Shown piece by piece: positions 43,920 through 52,950 of a DNA stretch of 64,000 nucleotides. The DNA comes from Catenulispora sp. EB89 (GTDB lineage Bacteria; Actinomycetota; Actinomycetes; Streptomycetales; Catenulisporaceae). The DNA lies in the NCBI RefSeq assembly GCF_041261445.1, contig NZ_JBGCCU010000003.1, positions 558,001 through 622,000 of the forward strand, in the 5' to 3' direction. Position numbers and translations under genes: made by a program. Position 1 is the first letter of the stretch; each line of letters opens with the position of its first letter. The notes under the pieces are model-generated. The model did no database searches. It was not told the origin of the DNA and saw only the letters and a program-made list of their open reading frames with translations.

Positions 43920-44311
43920 GTTCGGTCCCCGATGGACTCGGTCGGCGCGGTGACCGTGACGTGCACCGGGAGCTTCAGGAACGGCACGATCTGTTCGGCG
44001 TATCCGCTCACCTCGACACGGGCCTCCCGGGCACTGCGCTGCACCGTCACCCGCCCGTCATGCAGCGTGCTCTTGTCGAAATCGGTCAGGTAATGCTCGG
44101 TTGCGTCCTGCCCCGCGGCGACGGTGCCGCCTTGGACTCGCGCTGCCTCCAGACCTTGAGACGCGGCCAAATGCGCGATCTGCTCAGCATGGAAGTAGAG
44201 GACGAACGCGAACGTGCTGAAGATGATCAGCCCGATCACCGGGGCGGCGAACACCATCTGGACCGTGGCCGAACCGGCATCGCCACGTGGGCGGGGTAGC
44301 GCGTGGCGCAT
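43916..44311 (-). CDS. TadE/TadF-like pseudopilin protein
   Basis: A 131-aa protein with RGDAGSATVQMVFAAPVIGLII at the N terminus, a variant TadE motif with Gln in place of the usual Glu. One membrane helix, then an extracellular beta-rich tail. Its ATG shares one base with the stop of the pilin-like gene upstream. Confidence 0.82.
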   Translation of the reverse strand: MRHALPRPRGDAGSATVQMVFAAPVIGLIIFSTFAFVLYFHAEQIAHLAASQGLEAARVQGGTVAAGQDATEHYLTDFDKSTLHDGRVTVQRSAREARVEVSGYAEQIVPFLKLPVHVTVTAPTESIGDRT

Positions 44312-44538
44312 CAGAATTGGATGCTCGTGGCCTTGCCCATGATTTTTGAGGTGAACAGGGCACCGACACCGACCGCGATCAACACGATGAAGGCGATGAT
44401 GATGACGGTGTCTGAGGACATCCCGCCGCGGTCATCGGTCTTCAGGTCGTGGATAAGGTCGCGCAGGCTCCGCGGTCGTTGGCCGCAAGTAAGCAGGGCC
44501 CAGGCGCGGGTGGTCAGGTCGGTCATCCGGGAGATCAT
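44311..44538 (-). CDS. Flp-pilin-like small membrane peptide
   Basis: A 75-aa peptide with a basic leader (to about residue 37, DDRGG), a hydrophobic segment SSDTVIIIAFIVLIAVGVGALF and a short polar tail. Size and place right after TadC match the major Flp pilin position, but the Glu-Tyr pair after the Gly cleavage site of classical Flp pilins is absent, so it may be a diverged pilin or a minor component. Confidence 0.65.
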   Translation of the reverse strand: MISRMTDLTTRAWALLTCGQRPRSLRDLIHDLKTDDRGGMSSDTVIIIAFIVLIAVGVGALFTSKIMGKATSIQF

Positions 44539-44573
44539 GGGTGGTGCTCCTTTGCGGGTAGACGGATGCCGGA

Positions 44574-45476
44574 TCAGTTGAACCCGGCGAGGACCTTCAT
44601 GACCGAGGGGAAACCGATGGCGATCATGAAGGCGAGAAACATCAGCCCGATCGGTACGCCAGTCCGCTCGGTCGCAGCCTCGGCGGCGGCCTGAACGTCA
44701 GCGAGCTGACTGGCACGCAAGACCTGCGCCTTGGCGGCCAGCGCATCCTTGATGCGAGCACCTTCGGAACCGGTCAGCGCCAGCGAAGCCGCCAACTGCG
44801 CCAGGTCGGCCGAGTCCAGCTCGTGCGCGAGCCGGGCGAAGACTGCGGGGACGGGGGTACGTGCGAGTCGGGCTTCCGCCAGAGCAGCGCGCAACTTGGT
44901 GAACGTCGGCCCATCGCCGATCGCGGCAGCGTCATGCAGCGACTGCTCGACGCCGCCCCCGGCCGCGAAAGACGTGCCGGCCAACTCCAGGAACATCGCC
45001 AGCGCGGCTCGGGTCTCGGCACGCGCGACCTTCGCGGCGGCGGCCGTGCTCATGACCGGTGTCCAGAACATCACCGCAGCGGCTGCTGCCGCCCCCAGCA
45101 CCAGGAAGACGCTCGGGACATGTAGGCCGAGCGCGTCGAACCACAGGTCTGCCACCGGTGCCAGGATCAGTCCGGCTGCCCCGGTCGCGGCCTGCTGTGC
45201 CAGAAGGTCTTCAGCGCTGCGGTTGAGGACCGCAAGGTCACGCCGAGCCTTGGCGGTTGGCAGGCCCGACTTGGCCAGCAGCGGGACCACTCGCCGGCCC
45301 GCCCGCGCCGACCAACCGCTGACAGGCTCCTGCGAAGCACGAGATGGCGCGACGGCGGGTGCCGGTGTGGACAGGCGCGCCAGCACCGACGCTGCGGAGG
45401 GGGCCGGTGGTCGGAGGCCGATGAGCAGGAGCCACAGCCCAGCACCGATGCCGACCCCGAGCAGGACGGCTACCAC
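44574..45476 (-). CDS. tadC: Tad platform protein TadC (GspF-like)
   Basis: A 300-aa inner-membrane protein of the type II secretion F family with membrane helices at the N terminus, near 125-160 and at the C terminus. ARAETRAALAMFLELAGTSF and GSEGARIKDALAAKAQVLRA are the two F-domain helix bundles. GTG 45476 is selected for the GGGAGG eight bases upstream; the frame stays open to 46598, but that extension is out-of-frame TadB. Overlaps the tadB stop by seven bases. Confidence 0.85.
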   Translation of the reverse strand: MVAVLLGVGIGAGLWLLLIGLRPPAPSAASVLARLSTPAPAVAPSRASQEPVSGWSARAGRRVVPLLAKSGLPTAKARRDLAVLNRSAEDLLAQQAATGAAGLILAPVADLWFDALGLHVPSVFLVLGAAAAAAVMFWTPVMSTAAAAKVARAETRAALAMFLELAGTSFAAGGGVEQSLHDAAAIGDGPTFTKLRAALAEARLARTPVPAVFARLAHELDSADLAQLAASLALTGSEGARIKDALAAKAQVLRASQLADVQAAAEAATERTGVPIGLMFLAFMIAIGFPSVMKVLAGFN

Positions 45477-46375
45477 GCCGAGACCTCCCGCCTGGTAGTC
45501 GCGATGGCGGCCAGGTTGGTGAGCACTCGTGGCTCGGGTTCCGGGTGCAGGATCGTGTCCATCCAACGCAGTGCCACGCCGAAAACCCCGGCGGCGACGA
45601 CGAGCACGACCTGTCCACGGAAGCTGTCGTAGGGGGCCATAAAGGCCGGATCGCCGAACATCAACACCCCGAACAGCGCCAGCACCACGCAGATGGTGAT
45701 ACGGACCGACGTGCGAGGCTTGGCCTCGGTGGCGACGGCACGCCGCCGGATCGACGCCTGTTCGCGGGCAGAGGCGGCGACGTTGTTCAACACCGCCGCG
45801 GTGTTTCCTGACTGCCTGCGGGAGGCGATGATCAGGCAGCCGGCGACCGCGTCGGCATGGCGATCGGCAATCGCATCGGCCCATACCGCGATGGCCTCCG
45901 CCAGCGGCATACCCGTATCGACCTGCTCGGCCAACCGCATGCAGGGCGCAGTGATCGGCTCTGGTGCCAGGGGTGCGGCAGCCATGACCGCCTGCTGTAG
46001 CCCTGCGGCGGCCGACAACGTATCCCGGAGCATCTCGGCGAATGTGGCGACAGCGTCGGACAGCTCGATCGCGTGGCGCGACACTCTGTCGGGACCGAGG
46101 ATGCGCGGCAGGTGCCAGAGCGCGAGGTATCCGATCACGGCCATCGCCGGCCAACCGGTCCACGCCATCAGTGCGGCTGCGCCAGCCGCGCAACCAGCGA
46201 CACGCGGCTTCTGGCCGGTCAATCGTCGCGGGCTCAGGCTCGCGACGAGCGAGGCCCAACGCGAAGGAGCCGTAGACGCTTCTTCGTCCGCTGGCCGCAG
46301 GCCTTTGACGATCATGAGCGAGCCGATGGCGGTTCCGGCACCGAAGAGCCCGCCGAGTAGCTGCGTGCCGTTCAC
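45470..46375 (-). CDS. tadB: Tad platform protein TadB (GspF-like)
   Basis: A 301-aa membrane protein paired with TadC. It has an N-terminal membrane helix, the F-domain segment LSDAVATFAEMLRDTLSAAA and GCLIIASRRQSGNTAAVL, and C-terminal helices (ITICVVLALFGVLMFG). TadB and TadC form the platform that the ATPase drives. Start overlaps the tadA stop by four bases. Confidence 0.87.
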   Translation of the reverse strand: MNGTQLLGGLFGAGTAIGSLMIVKGLRPADEEASTAPSRWASLVASLSPRRLTGQKPRVAGCAAGAAALMAWTGWPAMAVIGYLALWHLPRILGPDRVSRHAIELSDAVATFAEMLRDTLSAAAGLQQAVMAAAPLAPEPITAPCMRLAEQVDTGMPLAEAIAVWADAIADRHADAVAGCLIIASRRQSGNTAAVLNNVAASAREQASIRRRAVATEAKPRTSVRITICVVLALFGVLMFGDPAFMAPYDSFRGQVVLVVAAGVFGVALRWMDTILHPEPEPRVLTNLAAIATTRREVSAW

Positions 46376-47676
46376 CAGCCCTGCCTCTCTTGCGTGCGTG
46401 CGGCGAACGGGTTGTATCCGACCGTGGCCAGACGCTCCGTGAGCGAGGTAGACGGCGGGGTCGCCCGCACGGCGATGCCGTCCGGTCCCGGCTGGTACAG
46501 CCTGTTCGTGACCACCTGGTCAGCGTGGGACCCGGTGACTTCGGCGACTTCGCGCACCACGCGGAGACCGTCGCCCAACTCGGCGATATGAAGCACAAGA
46601 TCGATGCCGTGCGCCGCGAGTCGCGCGACGGCCTCCGCCGGAGCGCGCTCCGGCGCGAGCAGTGCGTAGGTGATCAGACGATCGAATGCCGCGTCCGCAG
46701 ATTCCGCATGCACTGTGGACAAGGACCCGTCGTTGCCCTGGCTCATGGCTAGGAGCATGGGCAGGGTCTCGTCGCCTCGGACTTCGCCGACGATCACGCG
46801 GCCTGCGGACAGCCGAAGTCCGGCGCGGACGAGGCCGGCAGCGCTGATCCGGCCGACCCCCTCGGCGTTGGCCTCACGTGCCTGGAGTGCGTCCACGACC
46901 GCGTGCCGTTCCGGATCGGCGCCCAAGCCGAGCTCGAAGGCATCCTCGATCGTGACAAGCTTTTCGTAGGGATCGATGGCAGTCGCGAGAGCCCGCAGCA
47001 TCGTGGTTTTGCCTGCTCCCATACCGCCGGCAATCAAGATGTTGCATCGTGCCTGGACCGCGGCGGTCAGGAAGTCGCGCAGCGCGACGTCGATCGTTCC
47101 GAGTCTCACCAACTCGTCGAGGTCGATGTCGCGGTGCAGATGTCTGCGGATCGTCACGCTGGGGCGCTTGTTGACCGCCATGACCGCCGACAGCCGCGAC
47201 CCGTCGGGCAGTCCAATCGACAAGATCGGAGCGCGCCGGTCGAAGGAGCGCTCTTCGATTCCGCTTCTTGCGGCGATCGTCCCCACCAGATCGATCAGCT
47301 CGGCATCGCTGGCCGCCACCGGCCAGAGACCACGTTCGCGGCGCTTGCCGGCGTACTTGACGAAGACGACGTCGTGGCCCAGGACGTCGATGTCTTCCAC
47401 CCCTGGGAGGTCCAGATATCTTTGCAGGCCGCCGAAGCCGAGGAGCCGATCGGCGACTGACCTGGCCACCTGGTCGGTGACCTCCCGGCGCGGCGACGGC
47501 AGGCCCGCTGACAGGGCAGCGGCTACCTCGGTCTGCAACTCCTGTGCGCAGAGGCGGTCCACCGCCGCTCGGCGATTCGCCGGGTCCCACGAATCCTGCT
47601 TAGATTCCGCGACCAAGCGGGCGGCGACACGATCTCCGACTCGCGCCGCCATGGCAGGATCGAGCATCGTCGTCAC
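46372..47676 (-). CDS. tadA: Tad/CpaF secretion ATPase
   Basis: A 434-aa hexameric traffic ATPase. The N-terminal domain is followed by Walker A GGMGAGKTT at 217-225, an Asp box region, and the GEVRGDETLPML segment that holds the secretion-ATPase Walker B and Asp-box residues. It powers fibre assembly or secretion at the inner membrane with TadB and TadC. Coupled by ATGA to the CpaE-like gene upstream. Confidence 0.93.
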   Translation of the reverse strand: MTTMLDPAMAARVGDRVAARLVAESKQDSWDPANRRAAVDRLCAQELQTEVAAALSAGLPSPRREVTDQVARSVADRLLGFGGLQRYLDLPGVEDIDVLGHDVVFVKYAGKRRERGLWPVAASDAELIDLVGTIAARSGIEERSFDRRAPILSIGLPDGSRLSAVMAVNKRPSVTIRRHLHRDIDLDELVRLGTIDVALRDFLTAAVQARCNILIAGGMGAGKTTMLRALATAIDPYEKLVTIEDAFELGLGADPERHAVVDALQAREANAEGVGRISAAGLVRAGLRLSAGRVIVGEVRGDETLPMLLAMSQGNDGSLSTVHAESADAAFDRLITYALLAPERAPAEAVARLAAHGIDLVLHIAELGDGLRVVREVAEVTGSHADQVVTNRLYQPGPDGIAVRATPPSTSLTERLATVGYNPFAARTQERQGW

Positions 47677-48395
47677 GCCACAGCCTCCGACACCGCGACA
47701 GGTGCCGCGGACGAACGAGCGCCGCCGATGCCCAGTGCGATCTGCTGCACCGAACGCGCGTAGACGTTTCGACGGCTCCTGACGAAGAACCCCGTCTCCG
47801 GCGCGTCCGGAAGGCGACCTGCCACCTCGACTCCGAGCGTGCGGCTCATCTCACCGGTGGTGTAACCAGCTCCACGCAAGACCAGGCGCACTCGGCTTCC
47901 AGCCGCCTGCAAAGACTTGACCGCCACGTCCAACAGCCCGATTTCCTCGGGCACCGGACGCACCACCAACAGGACTTCATTGGCGAGGAACAGGGCCCGA
48001 GACAGTCGCCGCACGTCAACGCGACCGCAGTCGAGAATCACGGTCGTTTCGGAATCAGCGGACACTTGCTCCAGCAGGCCGCCGGTCGCCGCGAGATCCG
48101 CGACCGTCGCCTGCACGCCGGCAGGATCGGCCGGCGCGACCACGACCGGCAGCCCCGATGGGAGTTGCTGCGTGTGCTCGCCGATCCGTACGTCCTGGGC
48201 TGCCGGGAACATCGCCGCAGCAAGGGTCGTCAGCGATGGCGTCGAGGCCAGGCCGAACCGGCCGGCGAGTGTTCCGCCGGCAGCGTCCGCCTCGATGAGC
48301 GTCGCCGAGATATTGTGCGGCCACAGCGCCGCCAGGGTCATCGCCAGCCGCGTCACTCCCGGCGCGCCCTTCACCGACGCCACCGCGACCAGCAT
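47673..48395 (-). CDS. CpaE/TadZ-like P-loop protein with altered Walker A
   Basis: A 240-aa MinD/ParA-type fold protein in the slot of CpaE/TadZ, which places the Tad machine at the pole. The expected deviant Walker A (KGGxGKT) reads KGAPGVTRLA, with Val where the catalytic Lys should be, so ATP hydrolysis is doubtful. VILDCGRVDVR fits the Walker B/switch II strand. It shares one base with the CpaB-like gene upstream (TGATG). Confidence 0.75.
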   Translation of the reverse strand: MLVAVASVKGAPGVTRLAMTLAALWPHNISATLIEADAAGGTLAGRFGLASTPSLTTLAAAMFPAAQDVRIGEHTQQLPSGLPVVVAPADPAGVQATVADLAATGGLLEQVSADSETTVILDCGRVDVRRLSRALFLANEVLLVVRPVPEEIGLLDVAVKSLQAAGSRVRLVLRGAGYTTGEMSRTLGVEVAGRLPDAPETGFFVRSRRNVYARSVQQIALGIGGARSSAAPVAVSEAVA

Positions 48396-49111
48396 CAGGA
48401 ACCACCCGCGCTACCAGGAGCCAACACGATTACCGAGACGGGATTGCTCCCGGCCTGGCCGATCCGGGCGGCCGATGCCTCGTCGGTCAGCAAGGACACA
48501 TCTACCGAGCCGGTCTGCTGCGCGTCCTTCACCGACACAACGGTCGCCATCATCGCGTTCTTCAGCGGATCGGCGGGCGCTTGAGAGACCTGCGGGGATC
48601 CCTGGTCCTGAGCATTGATCTGCACGGCCACCTGATCGCCGGCCTTCAACTCCGCTGGGAACGCTCCTGCCTTCAATTCGGCTGGTGCGACCGCCTGACC
48701 CGCTGGCGGAAAGACCGCCGACGCCCCGACCTTGTTCCGGGTCATCAAATCCCCAGCCACCAGCGGAACCGCCGCGATATGTCCAACAACCTGGTCTTCC
48801 TGCGACTCCGGAATCAGCCCGACGCCAGAGTCGGCGGCGACCTCCGCCGTCTGCAAATCGGCGGCGAGCACCTTCTGTCCGGCCGGAACCGGTGTGGCGA
48901 CCTGCAGCACCGGAATCCGGCCGTCGATGGACGACAGAAGCACGCCGCCGCCCACCCCACACAGCGCGACCAGACCAGCCCCTGCCTTCAGGTAGGCGGG
49001 GCGAAGCCGGCGCGTCGAAGCAAGCCGACACACAGACCTGGTCTTCGGGCGCGGTGCCTCTTCAGGCTGCGCCTCCGCGGGCGGGGCCTGGCCAGGAATG
49101 ACGGAACGCAC
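48395..49111 (-). CDS. CpaB/RcpC-like SAF domain protein
   Basis: A 238-aa protein with a single membrane helix at about 40-60 (AGAGLVALCGVGGGVLLSS) and an extracellular SAF domain (VATPVPAGQKVLAADLQTAE, then GHIAAVPLVAGDLMT). CpaB proteins help the pilus cross the envelope. GTG 49111 with AGGCGAG upstream. Gap to the preceding gene is 64 bases. Confidence 0.82.
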   Translation of the reverse strand: MRSVIPGQAPPAEAQPEEAPRPKTRSVCRLASTRRLRPAYLKAGAGLVALCGVGGGVLLSSIDGRIPVLQVATPVPAGQKVLAADLQTAEVAADSGVGLIPESQEDQVVGHIAAVPLVAGDLMTRNKVGASAVFPPAGQAVAPAELKAGAFPAELKAGDQVAVQINAQDQGSPQVSQAPADPLKNAMMATVVSVKDAQQTGSVDVSLLTDEASAARIGQAGSNPVSVIVLAPGSAGGS

Positions 49112-49175
49112 GATGAACTCGCCTAACGCCAGAGATTGGATATCAGAACTCAGCGATCTTGATCGTCAACGATCT

Positions 49176-50069
49176 TCAATGGCTGTTGGTTACGAGCGCT
49201 GCCGCCTCGATGACCCGCACCGGGAATCCGGTGGAGGACTCCACGTCGGGGAACGTCCCGCCAGGCCCGAATCCCGTCCAGTCCACCCGCCACGCAACCG
49301 TCGCCGTGATGTGGAACGCTCCGCTGGGCTCCGTTGCAGAACTCCGGCGGTAGGTATGGCCACAAGTCGGTGACGGTGCCGTCCCATCACCGGTCGGATG
49401 CTCCGGAAATGGGGTCCCGGGACCTGCGCAGGTCTCAGTCGTCCCATCCCCCATGGACCACACGACCTGCCGTGGCGTCGCCGTTGCCGTCACCGTCACA
49501 CCACCGGCCGCCAGCGTCACCGACTTCGAACTCCACGAACCAGGCTTCAACCACAGCCACGCCGGCAAGCCCGCCAGTTGCGGCACATCGGCCCTCGGGC
49601 TCATCCCGACATCGGGCTTGGGCATCACCAATGCCTGATACGCGTGCTGCGCGAGTTGTTGAGCGCTGACCGCCGGGGCAGCTGGATCGGTCGGGGTGAA
49701 GACGAGGGAAGAGTCGACCATGCGTCCGTTGACGGTGCACTCTTGCTGCGTCATTCGGCCCGCCACGGATGGGTCTCCAACCGTAACGACGTGCTGCACC
49801 AGCGGAATGAAGACAGGTACTTCCTGGCAGACACGCACGTCTGATGCGTTCGCTGGTCCGGCCTTCGAGACGCTCGCTGGCTTGGTCGAGGATCTGCCGT
49901 CGATGCTGAAATTGCATTCTGGAGCGGCCGGGTTCTTCGAGCAGTGCGCGCCCACGAACGCGTCGGTGAGGATCGGGGCATGCGGTGCAGGAGGAAGCGG
50001 AGAGCTCGGACCGGCCAGTGTTACCGCTCTGGCGAACAGTCCGACAACGGCCATCGGTAGCCCGTTCAC
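49176..50069 (-). CDS. exported protein of the Tad operon, unknown
   Basis: A 297-aa protein starting at GTG 50069, whose codon overlaps the lipoprotein stop (GTGA). The first ~30 residues (LPMAVVGLFARAVTLAGPSS) are a signal peptide. The mature part is rich in Thr/Val with a PKD-like core (WSMGDGTTETCAGPGTPFP) and several cysteines, as in surface adhesin-like or PKD-domain proteins commonly found in actinobacterial Tad loci. Exact role unknown. Confidence 0.72.
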   Translation of the reverse strand: MNGLPMAVVGLFARAVTLAGPSSPLPPAPHAPILTDAFVGAHCSKNPAAPECNFSIDGRSSTKPASVSKAGPANASDVRVCQEVPVFIPLVQHVVTVGDPSVAGRMTQQECTVNGRMVDSSLVFTPTDPAAPAVSAQQLAQHAYQALVMPKPDVGMSPRADVPQLAGLPAWLWLKPGSWSSKSVTLAAGGVTVTATATPRQVVWSMGDGTTETCAGPGTPFPEHPTGDGTAPSPTCGHTYRRSSATEPSGAFHITATVAWRVDWTGFGPGGTFPDVESSTGFPVRVIEAAALVTNSH

Positions 50070-50644
50070 GTACACGATCCGATCGGATTGATCGCCAGGT
50101 CGGTAACCCGCCACACCAGATCAGCCTCTGCTACGCGGGCCCGGATCAAACGTTTGCCGCCAGACGCCGCTCCAGCCGGAGGGCGCCCGGTCTTGGGGTC
50201 GACTTCAGGCCACGGAGCGGTGTCCGCACAGTCTTCAATCATCGCGGCCGTGGGCGGGGTACCGGACGAAACCTGAACCACTCGGGCGTGCGATACCAGG
50301 GCGCCGCGGGACACCAGGCCCTGGGACTGCTCCTGATACAAGATGCTGACGAGCTCGGACAGCGCTTGGTCAGTGGCATGGTGAGTGAGGGCGGAGTCCT
50401 TCCAGTCTGCTGTTCGCGCGGCGACCGTCGTGTCTGTCAACATGCCGGTATAGGCGTTCAAGGCGTCGGAGCGAGCCTGGTCGGTTGCGCCGGAGGCGGC
50501 AGCGGTTGACGGGCTGGCGGACGGCACAACTCTTTTGCCCATCGGCTTCGGCTCAGCTGACGAGCACCCCACAGCCATCGAAGCGACTGCGATTACGCAG
50601 GACGCGATAAGTCTCGACGAAACCAAGCCGGGACGCTCCTTCAC
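50066..50644 (-). CDS. lipoprotein, first gene of the Tad operon
   Basis: A 192-aa protein; GTG 50644 gives a classical lipoprotein signal (RLIASCVIAVASMAVGC) with the lipobox Cys at residue 27. An upstream ATG at 50698 would add a charged stretch before it. A small hairpin (TACCCGC/GCGGGTA, 50651-50669) lies right before the start and could affect translation. The mature part is polar, with HATDQALSELVSILYQEQ as a helical stretch; no domain recognised. It is probably an outer-face component of the same machine. Confidence 0.72.
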   Translation of the reverse strand: MKERPGLVSSRLIASCVIAVASMAVGCSSAEPKPMGKRVVPSASPSTAAASGATDQARSDALNAYTGMLTDTTVAARTADWKDSALTHHATDQALSELVSILYQEQSQGLVSRGALVSHARVVQVSSGTPPTAAMIEDCADTAPWPEVDPKTGRPPAGAASGGKRLIRARVAEADLVWRVTDLAINPIGSCT

Positions 50645-50813
50645 CTCGCCTACCCGCTGTTGGCGGGTACGCCTCACCTCGCAGAGATCTAGACTTTCCA
50701 TAGCGATCCATGAAGTAAAGGATGGACGCGACAGAAAGGTCAAGATCACTCGATCGAGTGACGGGAGAATTTGACTCTGGCGACTACATCGTCAGCTGCG
50801 CGGCGTGACCAGG

Positions 50814-51542
50814 CTATGGATTGTCACTCCGATGCCTGTGCAATGAGAGTGCTGGTATTGCTGCAATTTGATCGTCGCGAAGGTCCTTCCACACGAGGCC
50901 AGTAGGCCGGCGCGGCTCTTCGCACCGAATCACTTCATCAGGCGTCACGATCAGGTCCACACGAAAGTCATGCGAGGTCTCGGGGATCGGCTCGTCAATG
51001 ACCTGCAGAGCATGCACGGGCGCGACAATCACTGTCTTGGCCGTCACCAGTCCGGCCTCGGTAAGCAGAGCCACTTCAAGATCCGAGTAGCCGGCTCCCT
51101 TGCCGATCCGGGCTCCAGACCGATTCACAGCTACGCTGCCGCAGATCACCACGTCAATGGGCTGCATGGCGTCCGTGCCGATGCGGGGGGCAAGTTGCGC
51201 GGTCTGTCGCTTCTCGGCCGCCTCTCGTGCGGAGACCGTGAGCGTTTGGGGGTCCAGGACGTAAAAAGGCTCAGGTGTCGCCATTTTCGGCACCGCCATA
51301 TAGAGCAACTTGCCATCTTCGAGCGCGCGCGATCGGACGGCGAGTTGAGCCCGGTCCGGATTGGCTTTGACCACCTGCGCGGCTTGCCACTCCGGCGTCT
51401 CCGCAAGACGCTCAGCCGTACGTTCACTGCCGTAAAAGCCAGGGATCTTGCCGTAGGAGTCGGCCGGCACCGCCGACGCGTCGATGAGCATGCGCCAGAC
51501 TCGCTCACGAACGGCTTGCTTGGCTCCAAGAACGTCGGTCAT
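50814..51542 (-). CDS. 5-formyltetrahydrofolate cyclo-ligase family protein, MTHFSD-like
   Basis: A 242-aa protein of the 5-FCL/NagB-like superfamily. The family's substrate/ATP loop appears as RIGKGAGYSDLEVALL, closer to the MTHFSD-type paralogue (G-x-G-x-x-D-L-E) than to true cyclo-ligase (GYYDR), so enzyme activity on 5-formyl-THF is uncertain. VDLIVTPDEVIRCE is the usual C-terminal strand. It lies 13 bases after the XRE-TPR gene on the same strand and is probably co-transcribed. Confidence 0.78.
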   Translation of the reverse strand: MTDVLGAKQAVRERVWRMLIDASAVPADSYGKIPGFYGSERTAERLAETPEWQAAQVVKANPDRAQLAVRSRALEDGKLLYMAVPKMATPEPFYVLDPQTLTVSAREAAEKRQTAQLAPRIGTDAMQPIDVVICGSVAVNRSGARIGKGAGYSDLEVALLTEAGLVTAKTVIVAPVHALQVIDEPIPETSHDFRVDLIVTPDEVIRCEEPRRPTGLVWKDLRDDQIAAIPALSLHRHRSDNP

Positions 51543-51555
51543 CGTCCACCACTAC

Positions 51556-52722
51556 CTATATGGCAGCCATCAACGCAAGTAGCCGATCGTTGATCTCCTG
51601 TACCGACGGCTCACTGCGCCAGGGGCGCAGCTCCCGGCCAGCTTGGAAGACGATGTTCAGACCACCACCGCCGCGGGTCAGTTCGACAGCATCGATCGTC
51701 TGGTGCATCGAGGCTTCGGCCTCTTCCCGTTTTCCCTGTCGGATCAGGCTCAGGGTCAGATTGCCGAGCGCGATCGACTGGCTTTTCTTCTTCGCCACGA
51801 GCGCCGACACAGTCCTTCGGAGCAGTGGTTCGGCGAGATCGGGCAGACCGAGGGAGAGGAAGCAGGACCCGGCGAGCCGGTTGAACTCGTTGGGACTGAA
51901 GTTGTCGGCGACGGTGTCGTCGGGCGTGACGCGGTCGAACTGGGCTTCAGCCTTGCCAAGGGCGGCCTCGGCCTTTTTGCGGTCGCCGCCCATCGCGCTG
52001 CCTTCCGCGACGTGCAACAGGCTGAGGCCGGTGAGCGCAGGACTGCACAGACTGGCCACCTCGGCGGCTTCGTCCGCGAGCGTCAGCCCTTTGGCGGCGT
52101 CCTTCTCTCCGTAAAGCGCGACGAAGCTCTTCCGCAGTACCGCGTACGACTCGGTCAACGGGTCCCGGACTTGGCGTGCAACGCTCACCGCCTGGTCGAA
52201 GTACTCGACCGGGCCGTTGTGATCGCGTCGCTGGCTGACGTCCCACACCAGCTGGCCCATGAAGGTCGCGGATTCGGCCTCAACCTCACCGAGTGCCTTC
52301 CGGACCCGGCCGCCCGTGGCACTCTGGCGGAGATACGTGATCTGACCGTGAACATGGCCGGCTACGCCGACGAGCGCAGTCGACGGAGACTTGTCGTACG
52401 ACTCGTCGAGCTGGCGGATCCGTTCGTGAAGATGCGCCACGGCTACCAGATCAACGCTCGACGGATGCTGCAGCACGTAGGCCAGTCGCTCGCCAGGCTC
52501 GCTCTGAATGATGGTGATGTCTTCCAAGAGGGTCTGGAGCTCTTCGGCGGACACCCGGAGCGCACGGGCAAGTTTGGGGCGGAGCCATGCCTGCGGTTCG
52601 TTCTCCGCCGCCTCCCATCGGACGACGGTCGAACGTTCGATGCCCAGGTACAGCGCCAGCTGCTCTTGGGTGAATCCGGCTGCCTTGCGCCGCTTCGCGA
52701 ACTTGACCCGCCTGCTCGCCAC
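51556..52722 (-). CDS. XRE-family regulator with TPR-like C-terminal domain
   Basis: A 388-aa protein. Residues 1-65 are an XRE helix-turn-helix (AGFTQEQLALYLGIERSTVVRWEAAE). The rest is helical with tetratricopeptide-like repeats (ALGKAEAQFDRVTPD, LGLPDLAEPLLRRTVSALV), the arrangement of actinobacterial BldD/Bld-type peptide- or partner-sensing regulators. ATG/GTG at 52722 precedes the HTH directly. Divergent from the plus-strand group at 52951. Confidence 0.85.
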   Translation of the reverse strand: MASRRVKFAKRRKAAGFTQEQLALYLGIERSTVVRWEAAENEPQAWLRPKLARALRVSAEELQTLLEDITIIQSEPGERLAYVLQHPSSVDLVAVAHLHERIRQLDESYDKSPSTALVGVAGHVHGQITYLRQSATGGRVRKALGEVEAESATFMGQLVWDVSQRRDHNGPVEYFDQAVSVARQVRDPLTESYAVLRKSFVALYGEKDAAKGLTLADEAAEVASLCSPALTGLSLLHVAEGSAMGGDRKKAEAALGKAEAQFDRVTPDDTVADNFSPNEFNRLAGSCFLSLGLPDLAEPLLRRTVSALVAKKKSQSIALGNLTLSLIRQGKREEAEASMHQTIDAVELTRGGGGLNIVFQAGRELRPWRSEPSVQEINDRLLALMAAI

Positions 52723-52950
52723 CTCATCACCTCACTCATCCGGGCCCTTCCGTAGCGTAGCCACTTCATTACGTAATCGCAGGTCAAACCGAAGAGTGCC
52801 TCAAAAACGCCTCAGAAGTGCGGCATGGCCGCTGTGGGACACCGCTGATCAGAGGGCTTTGCTGGGTAGCAGCCGGGCCGACGACTCGTCATCCCCCAAA
52901 ACGTCGGCTCGGCCCCGACCAACCAACGTCAGCGATGACAAGGGGCAGCC

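Noticed and set aside
45477-46598. A long N-terminal extension of tadC
   Set aside because: It is out-of-frame tadB and part of tadA sequence; the GTG at 45476 has an SD and gives a normal TadC length.
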